Part shown: positions 9,249 to 20,511 of the stretch, piece after piece | How positions within the stretch are numbered: position 1 is the first letter of the stretch | Layout of the letters: each line of letters starts with the position of its first letter | From: Salinispora cortesiana | Lineage (GTDB): Bacteria; Actinomycetota; Actinomycetes; Mycobacteriales; Micromonosporaceae | Direction of reading: 5' to 3' | Assembly: GCF_000484695.1 (NCBI RefSeq) | Contig: NZ_AXVR01000035.1 | Location: 1 to 53,150, forward strand | DNA length: 53,150 nucleotides | The notes under the pieces: generated by a model | Database searches by the model: none | What the model saw: the letters and a program-made list of their open reading frames with translations, nothing else | Told to the model about the DNA's origin: nothing | Translations under genes and position numbers: made by a program

Positions 9249-9479
9249 GTGGCGGAGCCGAGGTTCCTGCTGCTGTCCGAGGTCGCCGCCGAGCTGAACG
9301 TGTCGGACTCGCAGGTCTACCACATGGTACGCAGCGGCGAGCTGCCGGCGATCAAGATCGGTGGACGCGGTCAGTGGCGGGTGGAGCGCGCGCGGCTGGA
9401 GGAGTACATCAACCACAAGTACGCGGAGACCGCCGAGTGGGTTCGGGACAACCCGCTCGTCGAACGTGAGCCGGAGTAG
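9249..9479 (+). CDS. small MerR/BldC-like helix-turn-helix protein
   Basis: A 76-residue protein with a single winged helix of the MerR/excisionase type: LLLSEVAAELNVSDSQVYHM, then VRSGELPAIKIGGRGQWRVE as recognition region and wing, then RLEEYINHKYAETAEW. It starts with GTG at 9249 after AAGGAG. It has no integrase neighbour, so it is unlikely to be a phage excisionase and is more likely a chromosomal regulator of the BldC kind. BldC-type proteins bind direct repeats head to tail; paired GGCAAAC repeats precede both this gene and the next one, suggesting autoregulation and control of the downstream gene. The last step is inference. Confidence 0.9.
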   Translation: MAEPRFLLLSEVAAELNVSDSQVYHMVRSGELPAIKIGGRGQWRVERARLEEYINHKYAETAEWVRDNPLVEREPE

Positions 9480-9500
9480 CCGGCCCACCATCCACAGGCA

Positions 9501-9530
9501 TTGACCATTACCTCTTTCGTCCTCCAGAAT
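9501..9530 (+). promoter_or_regulatory. candidate promoter of the Rv3235-like gene
   Basis: TTGACC (9501-9506) and CAGAAT (9525-9530) are separated by 18 bp. The GGCAAAC pair starts 15 bases after the -10, where a bound protein would block early transcription. Weak -10 match, so tentative. Confidence 0.4.
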
Positions 9531-9544
9531 CATGGTCTGCCGTA

Positions 9545-9561
9545 GGCAAACGAAGGCAAAC
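9545..9561 (+). promoter_or_regulatory. second paired GGCAAAC direct repeat
   Basis: GGCAAAC at 9545-9551 and 9555-9561, again with a 10-bp period, 22 nt before the ATG of the Rv3235-like gene. Identical in sequence and phasing to the pair in front of the HTH gene 335 bp upstream. Confidence 0.6.
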
Positions 9562-9582
9562 ACAATGATCTGGAGGGCCGGA

Positions 9583-10176
9583 ATGACTGCCGTCCGCCGC
9601 CCCGAGCCGACTCGTCCCCCGGTCCGGCTTCGCCCGGCCCCGTCCATCGACCCGCCCTGCGTCGAAGACGACCCCGTCCGCTGGCCGATCGACGGCCAGC
9701 TCGCGCTCGACCTCTTCCAGCTGGGGCCAGGACCGCCGCCCCGCCCGCCCGGTAAGCACCGCGGGGCCGGACCGGGCCCACCCGGGCCCCGGCGCACACC
9801 GACCCGGTTGCCCGCCACGACGCTGGCCACCGCCACCCCGGAGGCGACCCGGGTCGCACACCGGTTCGTCACCACCTGCCTAGAGGTGATCAACGGCTAT
9901 CGACCGCACGGCCAGCTGCGCCGACTACTTGACCCGGCCCGGGCGGCCGAGCTGGCGCCCGAGCTGGCCCGCGCCACCGCCCGCGCGGGGCCGGTGCGAC
10001 GCCGCTCCACCCGGCCCGGCACGCGCCTGCGCCGGCTACGGGTGTGTGAGCCGCGAGACGCGGTCGTCGAGGCAGCCGCCGTGCTGGCCGGGCCAGCCGG
10101 CTGGACCTGGGCGATGGCGATCCGCCTCGAACAGCGCCGCGGCAACTGGTTCTGCACCGCTCTCAACGTTCTGTGA
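9583..10176 (+). CDS. Rv3235-family protein
   Basis: A 197-residue basic protein of unknown function. The N-terminal half (about residues 1-85) is rich in Pro, Arg and Gly and looks disordered. The C-terminal part is compact: a helix ATRVAHRFVTTCLEVINGYR followed by PHGQLRRLLDP, then RRSTRPGTRLRRLRVCEPRD, and a final strand-rich WAMAIRLEQRRGNWFCTALN. The arrangement, size and position next to secA match mycobacterial Rv3235. The C-terminal fold resembles that of the SecA-adjacent family sometimes compared with NTF2-like proteins, but this is only an impression. ATG at 9583 follows GGAGGG. It is convergent with secA. Confidence 0.85.
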   Translation: MTAVRRPEPTRPPVRLRPAPSIDPPCVEDDPVRWPIDGQLALDLFQLGPGPPPRPPGKHRGAGPGPPGPRRTPTRLPATTLATATPEATRVAHRFVTTCLEVINGYRPHGQLRRLLDPARAAELAPELARATARAGPVRRRSTRPGTRLRRLRVCEPRDAVVEAAAVLAGPAGWTWAMAIRLEQRRGNWFCTALNVL

Positions 10177-10179
10177 GAG

Positions 10180-10206
10180 GTGTGTGCACGCAACCCGTGC
10201 ACACAC
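10180..10206. terminator. bidirectional hairpin between Rv3235-like gene and secA
   Basis: GTGTGTGCACG (10180-10190) pairs perfectly with CGTGCACACAC (10196-10206) around a 5-base loop, in the 44-nt gap between two convergent genes. Confidence 0.8.
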
Positions 10207-10220
10207 CCGGCGCAGGTCGG

Positions 10221-13136
<2,916 letters not shown>

Positions 13137-13294
13137 GGATCAACGCTCCCCTAGACAGTCTCGAACCATCGTAGGCGTTCCATCGCGGCGATGGTCACTG
13201 GTGGCGGGGTCCGTTCCGCCGAAGCGGACATAACGCACTCGGTTGGAGCGGGCGGGCCTAATCCGGTTACGCCCTGGGCGAACGATCCGGCACG

Positions 13295-13438
13295 ATGACT
13301 CAGATGAGACGAATCGAAATCAATAAGCCGGACGGGGGCCTACCCGCGGAGCGGCCGGCCGGGATCGACACCGCGCCGGGGCGGATCGAGACCGGGTTCG
13401 GACGAATCGACACCGCGCCCTGGCCGGAGGCGGCATGA
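13295..13438 (+). CDS. 47-residue ORF with heptad repeats, coupled to the GNAT gene
   Basis: An open frame from ATG at 13295 (second in-frame ATG at 13304) to TGA at 13436-13438. The stop overlaps the ATG of the next gene in the sequence ATGA. The peptide starts MTQMRRIEINKPDGGLPAER and then has three adjacent seven-residue units: GIDTAPG, RIETGFG, RIDTAPW (residues 23-43), ending PEAA. No clear Shine-Dalgarno sequence precedes it. It could be a leader ORF that couples translation to the GNAT gene, a small functional peptide, or chance. I recognise no family. It is too short to appear in ordinary gene calls. Confidence 0.4.
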   Translation: MTQMRRIEINKPDGGLPAERPAGIDTAPGRIETGFGRIDTAPWPEAA

Positions 13439-14562
13439 CGCCGGAGACCATCGACGGGCCCGGGATCCGGCTGCGGCTGTCCCGCCTCGAGGACATCCCC
13501 GACACGGCCGCCGCCTGCTCCGACCCGCTGGTCCAACACTTCCTGCCGGCGCTGCCATCGCCGTACACCGAGGCGGACGCCCGGTGGTGGATCACCGAAG
13601 GGGCGCCCGCGGCCTGGGCCAACGGCGGGGCCGCGTACACCATCGCGGACCGCGACACGGACCGACTGCTCGGCACGGTCGGGCTGAACGACCCGGCCCC
13701 GAGTCGCCAGGAGGCGGCGATCGGCTACTGGGTTGCCCCCTGGGCGCGGGGGCGTGGCGTCGCCACGGCCGCGACCCAGACCCTCGCCGACCGGGCCTTC
13801 GCCGACGGGCTGCGCCGACTGGAGCTCCTCACCGTCCCGGAGAACATCGCCAGCCAGCGGGTGGCGCTGGCCGCCGGCTTCCGCCCCGAGGGCGTACGCC
13901 GGTTGGCGAGCCGCGGCCGAGACGGCGAATGGGCAGATCTCCTCACCTGGGCGCGGCTCGCCGACGACCCCCCGGGGCCGACTCCGCGGTTGCTGCCGGA
14001 CCTGCCCGACGGCCGACTCACCGACGGCGTGGTGGAGCTCCGGCCGCGCGGCCCGCAGCACGCGGAGGCCATGTACCACCTGCAAACCCAGCCCGAGATG
14101 GTCGCCATCCTGGTGCCGCCGGAGCCGCCGCGACGGGTGGACATCGAACAGAACTGCCGGGAGGTGCAGTCCCGATGGCTCCGGGACAAGGTCGCGAACC
14201 TGGCCATCATCGACGCGAGCAGCGGGGCCACCGCCGGCATCTGCCAACTGGTCCTCGACAATCCGCTGCTCCGACAGGGCATGGTCGGCTACGGTCTGCT
14301 GCCGGCCTGGCGCGGACACGGGTATGCCACCCGGGCGGTCCGACTGCTCGCCGAATGGGGATTCGCCGAGGTCCGGCTCGGCCGGATCTGGGCGGATACC
14401 CACGCCGGCAACGTCGCTTCGGAGCGGGTGTTGGAACGGGCCGGGTTCCGCCGAGAGGGGCGGGCACGCGGGCGCTTTCCCGCCAACGACGGGCTCCGGA
14501 CGGACAGCACGCTCTTCGGCCTGCTCCCCGGCGACCTGCCGGAGGCACCCGAAGCACGCTGA
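13435..14562 (+). CDS. tandem GNAT-family N-acetyltransferase
   Basis: A 375-residue protein made of two RimJ/RimL-like acetyltransferase domains. The first (about 1-175) has the acetyl-CoA loop in IGYWVAPWARGRGVATAATQ and the typical ENIASQRVALAAGFRPEG. The second (about 185-365) has GYGLLPAWRGHGYATRAVR and AGNVASERVLERAGFRREG. Each domain alone would be a full enzyme; fusion suggests an intramolecular dimer. The substrate is unknown; the family acetylates protein N-termini, small amines or antibiotics. The ATG at 13435 follows GGAGG located inside the upstream small ORF. It lies alone on the plus strand between minus-strand secA and hpf. Confidence 0.9.
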   Translation: MTPETIDGPGIRLRLSRLEDIPDTAAACSDPLVQHFLPALPSPYTEADARWWITEGAPAAWANGGAAYTIADRDTDRLLGTVGLNDPAPSRQEAAIGYWVAPWARGRGVATAATQTLADRAFADGLRRLELLTVPENIASQRVALAAGFRPEGVRRLASRGRDGEWADLLTWARLADDPPGPTPRLLPDLPDGRLTDGVVELRPRGPQHAEAMYHLQTQPEMVAILVPPEPPRRVDIEQNCREVQSRWLRDKVANLAIIDASSGATAGICQLVLDNPLLRQGMVGYGLLPAWRGHGYATRAVRLLAEWGFAEVRLGRIWADTHAGNVASERVLERAGFRREGRARGRFPANDGLRTDSTLFGLLPGDLPEAPEAR

Positions 14563-14566
14563 GCCA

Positions 14567-14590
14567 CTGACCGGACCCCAGGCCGGTCAG
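14567..14590 (+). terminator. hairpin after the GNAT gene
   Basis: CTGACCGG (14567-14574) pairs with CCGGTCAG (14583-14590) around 8 bases, starting four bases after the GNAT stop. Confidence 0.65.
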
Positions 14591-14707
14591 CGGTAGCGCT
14601 GCCCGGCCGCACCAACGCGGTGGAGCCGAAGGTGAGGGCGCACGCTGGCGGTGCGGGGCACCGCCCAGCGCGGCCGGCCCGGTGTGCCCCGGCCCGTACC
14701 TGGGGCG

Positions 14708-15334
14708 TCAGACGGCCAGGGAGATGATCCCGTAGTCGTAGGCGTGCCGTCGGTAGACGACGCTGGGCCGACCGGACTCCTTGTCCTGGAACAGGTAGAA
14801 GTCGTGCCCGACCAGCTCCATCTGGAACAGGGCGTCGTCAATGGTCATCGGCTCGGCGGGGTGGACCTTCTCCCGCGCGATGTGCCACGGCTGGTCGTCG
14901 CGCTCCTCCTCGGCCCGCTCGGCAACCGCCGTCGCCGTGGCAGTGTCGGCGGACAGGGGCCCGGCGACGAGGTCGGTCACCGGAAGCCCGGCGGTGGCGG
15001 CGGCGACGGAGATGGGGGCGTGCCGGCCATGGTGGACCCGACGGCGGTCGGCCGCCCGGCGCATCCGGGCGTCCAGCCGGGCGATGGCCGCGTCGAGCGC
15101 GCTGTAGAAGTCACTCGTGCCCGCCTCGGCCCGCATCACCGGGCCCCGGGAAAAGCAGGTGATCTCCACCCGCTGGCAGTGGTCCGCCTGACGCGGATTG
15201 CGCTCATGGAACAGCTCAACATCAACCCGGATGATCTTATGATCGTAACGTTCGATCTTGGCGAGCTTCTCCGCTACGTGCACCCGGAAATGATCTGGAA
15301 CTTCGACGTTCCGGCCCTTGACCACGATGTCCAC
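14708..15334 (-). CDS. hpf: long-form ribosome hibernation promoting factor
   Basis: Binds the 30S decoding region and drives 100S ribosome dimers in stationary phase. The 208-residue protein has the N-terminal HPF/YfiA domain (VDIVVKGRNVEVPDHFRVHV; VRVDVELFHERNPRQ; DFYSALDAAIARLDARMRR) and a C-terminal dimerisation domain (HIAREKVHPAEPMTIDDALF; MELVGHDFYLFQDKESG; VVYRRHAYDYGIISL), so it is the long form. GTG at 15334 is preceded by GGGAGGT; the upstream extension to 15508 lacks family similarity. Same position relative to secA as in mycobacteria. Confidence 0.95.
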   Translation of the reverse strand: MDIVVKGRNVEVPDHFRVHVAEKLAKIERYDHKIIRVDVELFHERNPRQADHCQRVEITCFSRGPVMRAEAGTSDFYSALDAAIARLDARMRRAADRRRVHHGRHAPISVAAATAGLPVTDLVAGPLSADTATATAVAERAEEERDDQPWHIAREKVHPAEPMTIDDALFQMELVGHDFYLFQDKESGRPSVVYRRHAYDYGIISLAV

Positions 15335-15516
15335 GTGACCTCCCTTGTTCGGATGGTCGTTACTGCGGTACCCCGGTCGCGCCCTCGGGACGGTCCCACT
15401 CGGCGTCGACCGGTCAGTGCGGCTACGCCTCCCTTCACCGCCGGGAGGTGGGAGAACTCCTCCTACCCCCGACAGCAGAACGCTAACTCCTGTTCGGCCG
15501 ACCGTCACCCCTGGTT

Positions 15517-15544
15517 TTCAGGACAGTCCAGGATTTTTCCTGAA
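15517..15544. other. inverted repeat between comF and hpf
   Basis: TTCAGGA (15517-15523) and TCCTGAA (15538-15544) form a 7-bp inverted repeat with a 14-base spacer, in a locally AT-richer stretch. It may end comF transcription or act as an operator for hpf. The remainder of the 246-nt gap shows nothing clear. Confidence 0.3.
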
Positions 15545-15580
15545 TCGTTCACCAAGGGGGGAGAAAGAAAACACGATCGG

Positions 15581-16285
15581 TTACCGGCGCCGCCTCCGCT
15601 CGGTCGCCGCGAGCACCGCCGCAACCGACGGCACCCGGCCGGTCGCGGTCAGCACCCGACTCACCGCGGCGAGCGTCGAACCGGTGGTGACGATGTCGTC
15701 CACGACAACCAGCGCCGCACCCGCCGGCAGCGGCCGCCACCGGCGGCGGGTCCGAAACGCCGCGGCGGCCGACGCCGCCCGGCCCGCGCTGTCCAGCGTC
15801 ACCGAGTCCGGCCGGGGCAGCGCCCGCACCGCGGAACGGACCTCGACCGGCCAGCCGGCCCGCCGCAACCGGTCCGCGCAGTGCCGGGCCAACCGGCTCA
15901 GGTGGTCGCCGTACCGGGCACGGGCCATGGCCGGGGTGTCCGGCACCGGCACCAGCGACACCGGGCGCACCGGGCCGACCGCGACCGCCACCACCTCGGC
16001 GAGCAGCGCACCCAGCGGCCGGGCCAGCCCGTGCCGGCCATGGTCCTTGTAGGCGAGCAGCACCTCCCGCAGCGGGCCCGTGTAGGGCCCGAGCGCCACG
16101 CAGGGCGGCAGCCCCTCCGGAGCCGGCGTCGGACGTACCGGCCTCGGGCGCAGGTCGCCCAGCGCCGCTACGCACTCCGGGCAGACCCCTTGCCGCAGCC
16201 CGGGCCGCTGGTCCCGGCATCCGGCGCACTCCACCGGCAGCACCAGTGCGCCAAGGTCCTGGACGACTCGACCGAGGCCCCGCAT
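15581..16285 (-). CDS. ComF-family phosphoribosyltransferase
   Basis: A 234-residue ComF/GntX-type protein. The N-terminus has a four-cysteine zinc site (LPVECAGC ... GVCPECVAAL). The C-terminal phosphoribosyltransferase domain shows VSLVPVPDTPAMARARYGDH and the PRPP-binding loop ALVVVDDIVTTGSTL. Family members take part in DNA uptake in some bacteria, but the substrate in actinobacteria is not known. The ATG at 16285 (or GTG at 16288) lies a few bases after the lpqB stop at 16292 with no own ribosome site, so translation is probably coupled to lpqB. Last gene of the mtrA-mtrB-lpqB-comF run. Confidence 0.9.
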   Translation of the reverse strand: MRGLGRVVQDLGALVLPVECAGCRDQRPGLRQGVCPECVAALGDLRPRPVRPTPAPEGLPPCVALGPYTGPLREVLLAYKDHGRHGLARPLGALLAEVVAVAVGPVRPVSLVPVPDTPAMARARYGDHLSRLARHCADRLRRAGWPVEVRSAVRALPRPDSVTLDSAGRAASAAAAFRTRRRWRPLPAGAALVVVDDIVTTGSTLAAVSRVLTATGRVPSVAAVLAATERRRRR

Positions 16286-16291
16286 CACTGG

Positions 16292-18061
16292 TCAGAAGAG
16301 GAGGAGGGGCGCGGATGGGTCACTCGCGTGGACACCGGCCGACGGGAGGTCCCGAACCTGGTCCGGGGTGATCCGCTTGATCGGAAAGCCCTGGTACGCC
16401 ACGTCGTTGGCCTCGTACATCACCGTGCCGTACGGGGCCTCCGGATGCGCCGGATACGCCACCAGATGGGTGACGATGGCGCCGGTGACGTGCAGGTTGG
16501 TCTCCCGGGCCCCATCCACCCCGACCTCGTAGAGCACTCGTTTGCCGCCCTTGGAGCCGGCCAGGACCAGACTGTTCTCGTCGTACCAGTCGACTGCGGT
16601 GAGCCCGGTGAGGGAGGTGTGGCTAAGGCGGGGCGGCCCGACGGCGAGCGTGTCCCCATCGTGACTCACCGCTGCCAGGTAGAGCTGTCCACCGCTGACG
16701 ATCGCCAGCCGATGCCCGTCCAGGGCGGCAGCCACCGCTGTCACGCCCTCGATGCTCAGCTGCACCAGGTCCAGTTTGGCCGCCTCGTCAAAGCGGTACA
16801 GCTTGCCGTCGGCGACGACCAGGCCGACCGGCCGCTGCGGTTGCGCCGACCGCAGCCAGAGCGGGCGGCTCATCGTCCGGAACGTCTCCTGACTTTCGGC
16901 GAACGCGGTGAGGGGGGCGGAGCCGACCTCGACCGCGAGTCGCTGCAGCCCACCCCCGGCATCAACCGTGAGTGCCGCGAGCGTGCGTTGCCCGGAGCGG
17001 CTGATTCCGGCCGACAGCACCTTGTCGTTCGCGGCCGGCGCCACCGGCACCGCCGCTGGGCCGAGGGAACGGATCGCCCCCTCATAGATGCAGAAGGGCT
17101 GCGGGATGGATTCGACCTGATACACCGGATTCAGCTTCCGGCGCTCCCCCACGTCCTCGATGATCAACTCCGACTGGTTGCGGATCTTCAACTCGAGCTG
17201 CCCGGTCAGCTCCGGCAACGACCACACGAGCTGGGTGGCGAGCAGATCCAGCCGGGCACGGTCCGCACCGGGCATGTCCAGGTTGACCTCCCAGCGGTCG
17301 TCCGTCCGGGTGGCGTTGTTGATCAGATTGGTGCCGTCCGGCAACCCGCTGATCGCCCGCTTCAGCCAGGCGGAATGGCCTCCGACCAGCCACCGGACCA
17401 CCTCGCTGACCAGCCGGTCCTCGGGCACGGCGAGGGCCAGGTAGCGCTGGTCCGGCACCAGGCGCAGCCTGTCCGAACTCCAGAAATAGATCGTCCAGGG
17501 CTTGTAGTACTGCTGCAGCGCCTCGACGCTGAGCAGGAGCACGTTTGGCGGATCCGTCACATACCACTCGACCTCATCCCCGCCCTCCGGCGAGAACGGG
17601 CTCAGGCCGAAGGCGTACGTCTCCGGGGTGGCCTCCGGTGGCGCCAGCACCCCGTCGGCGGTCAGCTGCCCGACCTGCTGCACCGTGAGGGTGACCTCGA
17701 TCTCCTCCGACCCGGGGACAATGATCGGTTCCTCGAGCAGCCGCACCACGGTCAGCGCGACCTCGCTCCCCTCTTTCTTCGGCAACCGGGCTCGGTCCTC
17801 CGCGATGACGAACTCGCTGACCCGGTCGTACGCCCCATCCGGCTCCCCGGCCGCGGCAGCGAGGAAGTTGTCGACGAACTCCTCCCGGCTGTCCGCAGCG
17901 GTACGAGCCGGTGGCTCGAACCGGCCCCCGCTACTCGTCCCCGTCTCGGCCGCCGGGCCGGGGCCCTCGATGCGCACCTCGGTCTCCCTCGGGATCCCGC
18001 AACCGGCCGCGGTGACGAGGAGAACGCCACCGAGCAGGCCGCCGAGCAACTGGCGGCTCAC
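16292..18061 (-). CDS. lpqB: lipoprotein LpqB, MtrB-associated
   Basis: Extracytoplasmic lipoprotein that acts with the MtrAB two-component system; in mycobacteria it interacts with the MtrB sensor. The 589-residue protein starts with GTG at 18061, overlapping the mtrB stop (GTGA). It has a signal sequence ending LLVTAAGC, giving lipidated Cys near residue 21, then a GerMN-type domain (about 190-330) and a C-terminal beta-propeller-like region. The longer frame to 18286 lies inside mtrB and is not used. The tight overlap with mtrB indicates one transcript. Confidence 0.93.
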   Translation of the reverse strand: MSRQLLGGLLGGVLLVTAAGCGIPRETEVRIEGPGPAAETGTSSGGRFEPPARTAADSREEFVDNFLAAAAGEPDGAYDRVSEFVIAEDRARLPKKEGSEVALTVVRLLEEPIIVPGSEEIEVTLTVQQVGQLTADGVLAPPEATPETYAFGLSPFSPEGGDEVEWYVTDPPNVLLLSVEALQQYYKPWTIYFWSSDRLRLVPDQRYLALAVPEDRLVSEVVRWLVGGHSAWLKRAISGLPDGTNLINNATRTDDRWEVNLDMPGADRARLDLLATQLVWSLPELTGQLELKIRNQSELIIEDVGERRKLNPVYQVESIPQPFCIYEGAIRSLGPAAVPVAPAANDKVLSAGISRSGQRTLAALTVDAGGGLQRLAVEVGSAPLTAFAESQETFRTMSRPLWLRSAQPQRPVGLVVADGKLYRFDEAAKLDLVQLSIEGVTAVAAALDGHRLAIVSGGQLYLAAVSHDGDTLAVGPPRLSHTSLTGLTAVDWYDENSLVLAGSKGGKRVLYEVGVDGARETNLHVTGAIVTHLVAYPAHPEAPYGTVMYEANDVAYQGFPIKRITPDQVRDLPSAGVHASDPSAPLLLF

Positions 18062-19809
18062 GGCCGGGCCTCCGCACCGTCGGTCGGCGCGGGACCAACC
18101 GCCAGCACCCCCGCGCTGCCCGGACCGATGGCGAGCAGGCCGCCCTCGCGTGGGCCACCACACGGCAGCTGCGCGTCGGCGGGAACCAGTCGCAGCGGCG
18201 AGGAGGTCAGCCGGTCGCCGGCCCGCGCCGGCAGGGTGAGCCGGAACTGGGCCCCCTGCCCTGGCGCACCCCACGCCTCCAACCACCCGCGGTGCAGCCG
18301 GGCGTCCTCAAGGCTGATCGACAGCCCCAACCCGGTACCCCCGGTCTGTCGGGCCCGCGACGGGTCGGCCCGCCAGAACCGGTTGAAAATCAACTTCTCC
18401 TCCCCCGGTTTGAGCCCCAACCCACGATCGCGCACAGTGACCGCCACCGCGGTCTCGTCCATCCCCAGGGTGATCCGCACCGGCTTCCCCTCGGCGTGCT
18501 CGACGGCGTTGCCGACCAGGTTCCGCAGCACCCGCTCGACGCGACGCGGGTCGACCTCGGCGATGACCGGGCCACCCGGCAAATCCAGTTCGACGGCTAC
18601 CCCCACCCGCTCGGCGAGACAGGCCAGCCGACCCACAACCCGGTGCACGACCGGGACCAGGTCGGTGGGTTCTGCGTCCAGCGCGGCGAAGCCGGCGTCG
18701 AATCGACTGATCTCCAGCAGGTCGGTCAGCAGCTCCTCGAACCGGTCCAGCTCCGTCTGGAGCAGCTCGGCGCTACGGGCCACGGCCGGGTCGAACTCAT
18801 CCCGTTCGGCAAAGATCAAGTCTGCGGCCATCCGGACCGTGGTCAACGGTGTCCGCAGTTCGTGCGAGACATCCGAGGTGAAGCGGCGTTGCAGCCGCGA
18901 CATCTCCTCCAACCGGAGGATCTGCCGTTGCAGGTTGGTCGCCATCTGGTTGAAGGACTCGGCGAGCAGCGCCAGGTCATCCTCGCCATTGACCGCCATC
19001 CGCTGGTCGAGCAGGCCGGCGGAGAGGCGTTGCGCGGTCCGGGCGGCCACCCGGACCGGCGTCACCACCAGCCGGGTCACCAGGGCGGCGAGCAGCCCGA
19101 GCAGTACCACCAGGGCGGCACCGGTCCCCACCACGGTCGCCCGGACGTCCGCGGCGGTGGCGTCCTGCCGGGTCAACGGAACGAGGTAGTAGAGCTCGAC
19201 CTGACCGAACTGGGTCGGCACCGGCGAGCCGTAGGCCAGATACTTCGTGTCGGTCTCGCCGAGTCGGCCGGTGCTGATCTGGCTGGCGACCTCACCCCCG
19301 GCGACGGTGGCGCGCAGCTCCGGGCTGATCAACGAACTGAGGTTGTCTACCACCGGGGCGGTCCGGGGCTGGATCACCCCTTCGGCGTTGTCCGCGATCA
19401 GGGCGACCACCACCCCGGTCGCCTGCTGGGGGTCGCCGCCGGCCAGGTAGTTCACCGTCCCGTCAACGGTCTCCTGGAACTGCGCCTCCTCCGGCTTGTG
19501 GTAAAACCCGAGCTGTTTGGCCGCGTACGCCGCACCGCTGTTGAGCCGGGTCTGCACATCGGTCTCGGCGTTCTCCAGCAGAATGCTGGTGATCTTGTCT
19601 GCGATGAGATAGGCGAAGCCACCGACCAGCAGGCTGGAGGCCAGGAGCGTAATGGTCACCACCCGCACCTGCAACGAGCGCCGCCAGGCCTGGTGCAGCC
19701 CGGCGACCAGTCGCGCGCCCCACCCGCCCACGGCACGCCACAGCTCCCCGGCGGCGAGGCGGCGCGGGGAGCTGTTCGTGGTGGGGTCGGGAACCAGGGA
19801 GTTGGCCAC
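18058..19809 (-). CDS. mtrB: sensor histidine kinase MtrB
   Basis: Membrane kinase of the MtrAB system, which controls cell-wall metabolism, division and development in actinobacteria. The 583-residue protein has a first membrane helix (VVTITLLASSLLVGGFAYLI), an extracellular sensor of about 150 residues, a second helix (GAALVVLLGLLAALVTRLVV), a HAMP domain, the phospho-accepting box DVSHELRTPLTTVRM, and ATP-binding motifs NLVGNAVEHA, DRGLGL and GGTGLGLSIS. Start is GTG at 19809, 12 nt after the mtrA stop. The C-terminal tail after residue 530 is low complexity. Confidence 0.96.
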   Translation of the reverse strand: MANSLVPDPTTNSSPRRLAAGELWRAVGGWGARLVAGLHQAWRRSLQVRVVTITLLASSLLVGGFAYLIADKITSILLENAETDVQTRLNSGAAYAAKQLGFYHKPEEAQFQETVDGTVNYLAGGDPQQATGVVVALIADNAEGVIQPRTAPVVDNLSSLISPELRATVAGGEVASQISTGRLGETDTKYLAYGSPVPTQFGQVELYYLVPLTRQDATAADVRATVVGTGAALVVLLGLLAALVTRLVVTPVRVAARTAQRLSAGLLDQRMAVNGEDDLALLAESFNQMATNLQRQILRLEEMSRLQRRFTSDVSHELRTPLTTVRMAADLIFAERDEFDPAVARSAELLQTELDRFEELLTDLLEISRFDAGFAALDAEPTDLVPVVHRVVGRLACLAERVGVAVELDLPGGPVIAEVDPRRVERVLRNLVGNAVEHAEGKPVRITLGMDETAVAVTVRDRGLGLKPGEEKLIFNRFWRADPSRARQTGGTGLGLSISLEDARLHRGWLEAWGAPGQGAQFRLTLPARAGDRLTSSPLRLVPADAQLPCGGPREGGLLAIGPGSAGVLAVGPAPTDGAEARP

Positions 19810-19821
19810 AGTGTGGCCAGG

Positions 19822-20511
19822 TTATCCGGTACCCGCCTTGTAGCCCACGCCGCGCACGGTCAGGATGATTTCCGGGCGCTCCGGATCTGGCTCGATCTTG
19901 GCCCGGAGCCGCTGGACATGCACGTTGACCAGGCGGGTGTCGGCGGCATGCCGGTACCCCCAGACCTGCTCCAACAAGACCTCCCGGGTGAAGACCTGCC
20001 GCGGCTTGCGGGCGAGCGCGACCAGCAGGTCGAACTCCAACGGCGTGAGCTTCACCTCCGCACCGTTACGGCTGACGGTATGCGCCGGCACATCGATGGT
20101 GATCTGGTTACCCGGCGGACCGATGGTGAGCAGCTCGGGGGCGGCATCCTCCCCCCGGCGCAGCCGGGCCCGCATCCGGGCCACCAGCTCCTTGGGCTTG
20201 AACGGCTTCACCACGTAGTCGTCCGCCCCGGACTCCAGTCCCAGGACGACATCGACCGTGTCGCTCTTGGCCGTCAGCATGACGATCGGTATACCCGACT
20301 CACCCCGGATCGACCGGGCCACGTCGATGCCACTCATGCCCGGCAGCATGAGGTCGAGCAGTACGATGTCCGGCCGGTTCTCCCGGAACGCGGCCAGGGC
20401 ACGTTCGCCATCGGCCACGAACGAAGGCAGGAAGCCCTCGCTGCGCAGGACGATGCCCAGCATCTCGGCGAGGGCGGGGTCATCGTCAACCACCAGTACC
20501 CGAGCTCTCAT
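19822..20511 (-). CDS. mtrA: response regulator MtrA
   Basis: OmpR-type response regulator of MtrAB. The 229-residue protein has a receiver domain with acidic pair DD (9-11), phospho-acceptor Asp near residue 53 (VLLDLMLPGMSG), conserved Lys near 102 (YVVKPFKPKELV), and a winged helix with EVKLTPLEFDLLVALAR and RLVNVHVQRLRAKIEPDPE. Sequence is very close to the mycobacterial protein in the parts I remember. ATG at 20511. First gene of the mtrA-mtrB-lpqB-comF operon. Confidence 0.97.
   Translation of the reverse strand: MRARVLVVDDDPALAEMLGIVLRSEGFLPSFVADGERALAAFRENRPDIVLLDLMLPGMSGIDVARSIRGESGIPIVMLTAKSDTVDVVLGLESGADDYVVKPFKPKELVARMRARLRRGEDAAPELLTIGPPGNQITIDVPAHTVSRNGAEVKLTPLEFDLLVALARKPRQVFTREVLLEQVWGYRHAADTRLVNVHVQRLRAKIEPDPERPEIILTVRGVGYKAGTG

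Noticed and set aside
9249..9479. Phage excisionase
   Set aside because: No integrase, attachment site or phage genes nearby; the neighbours are core actinobacterial genes.
14651..19189. 1512-codon open frame on the plus strand
   Set aside because: It runs antisense to hpf, comF, lpqB and mtrB, which have clear family motifs. High GC removes stops on the opposite strand; the translation is low complexity.
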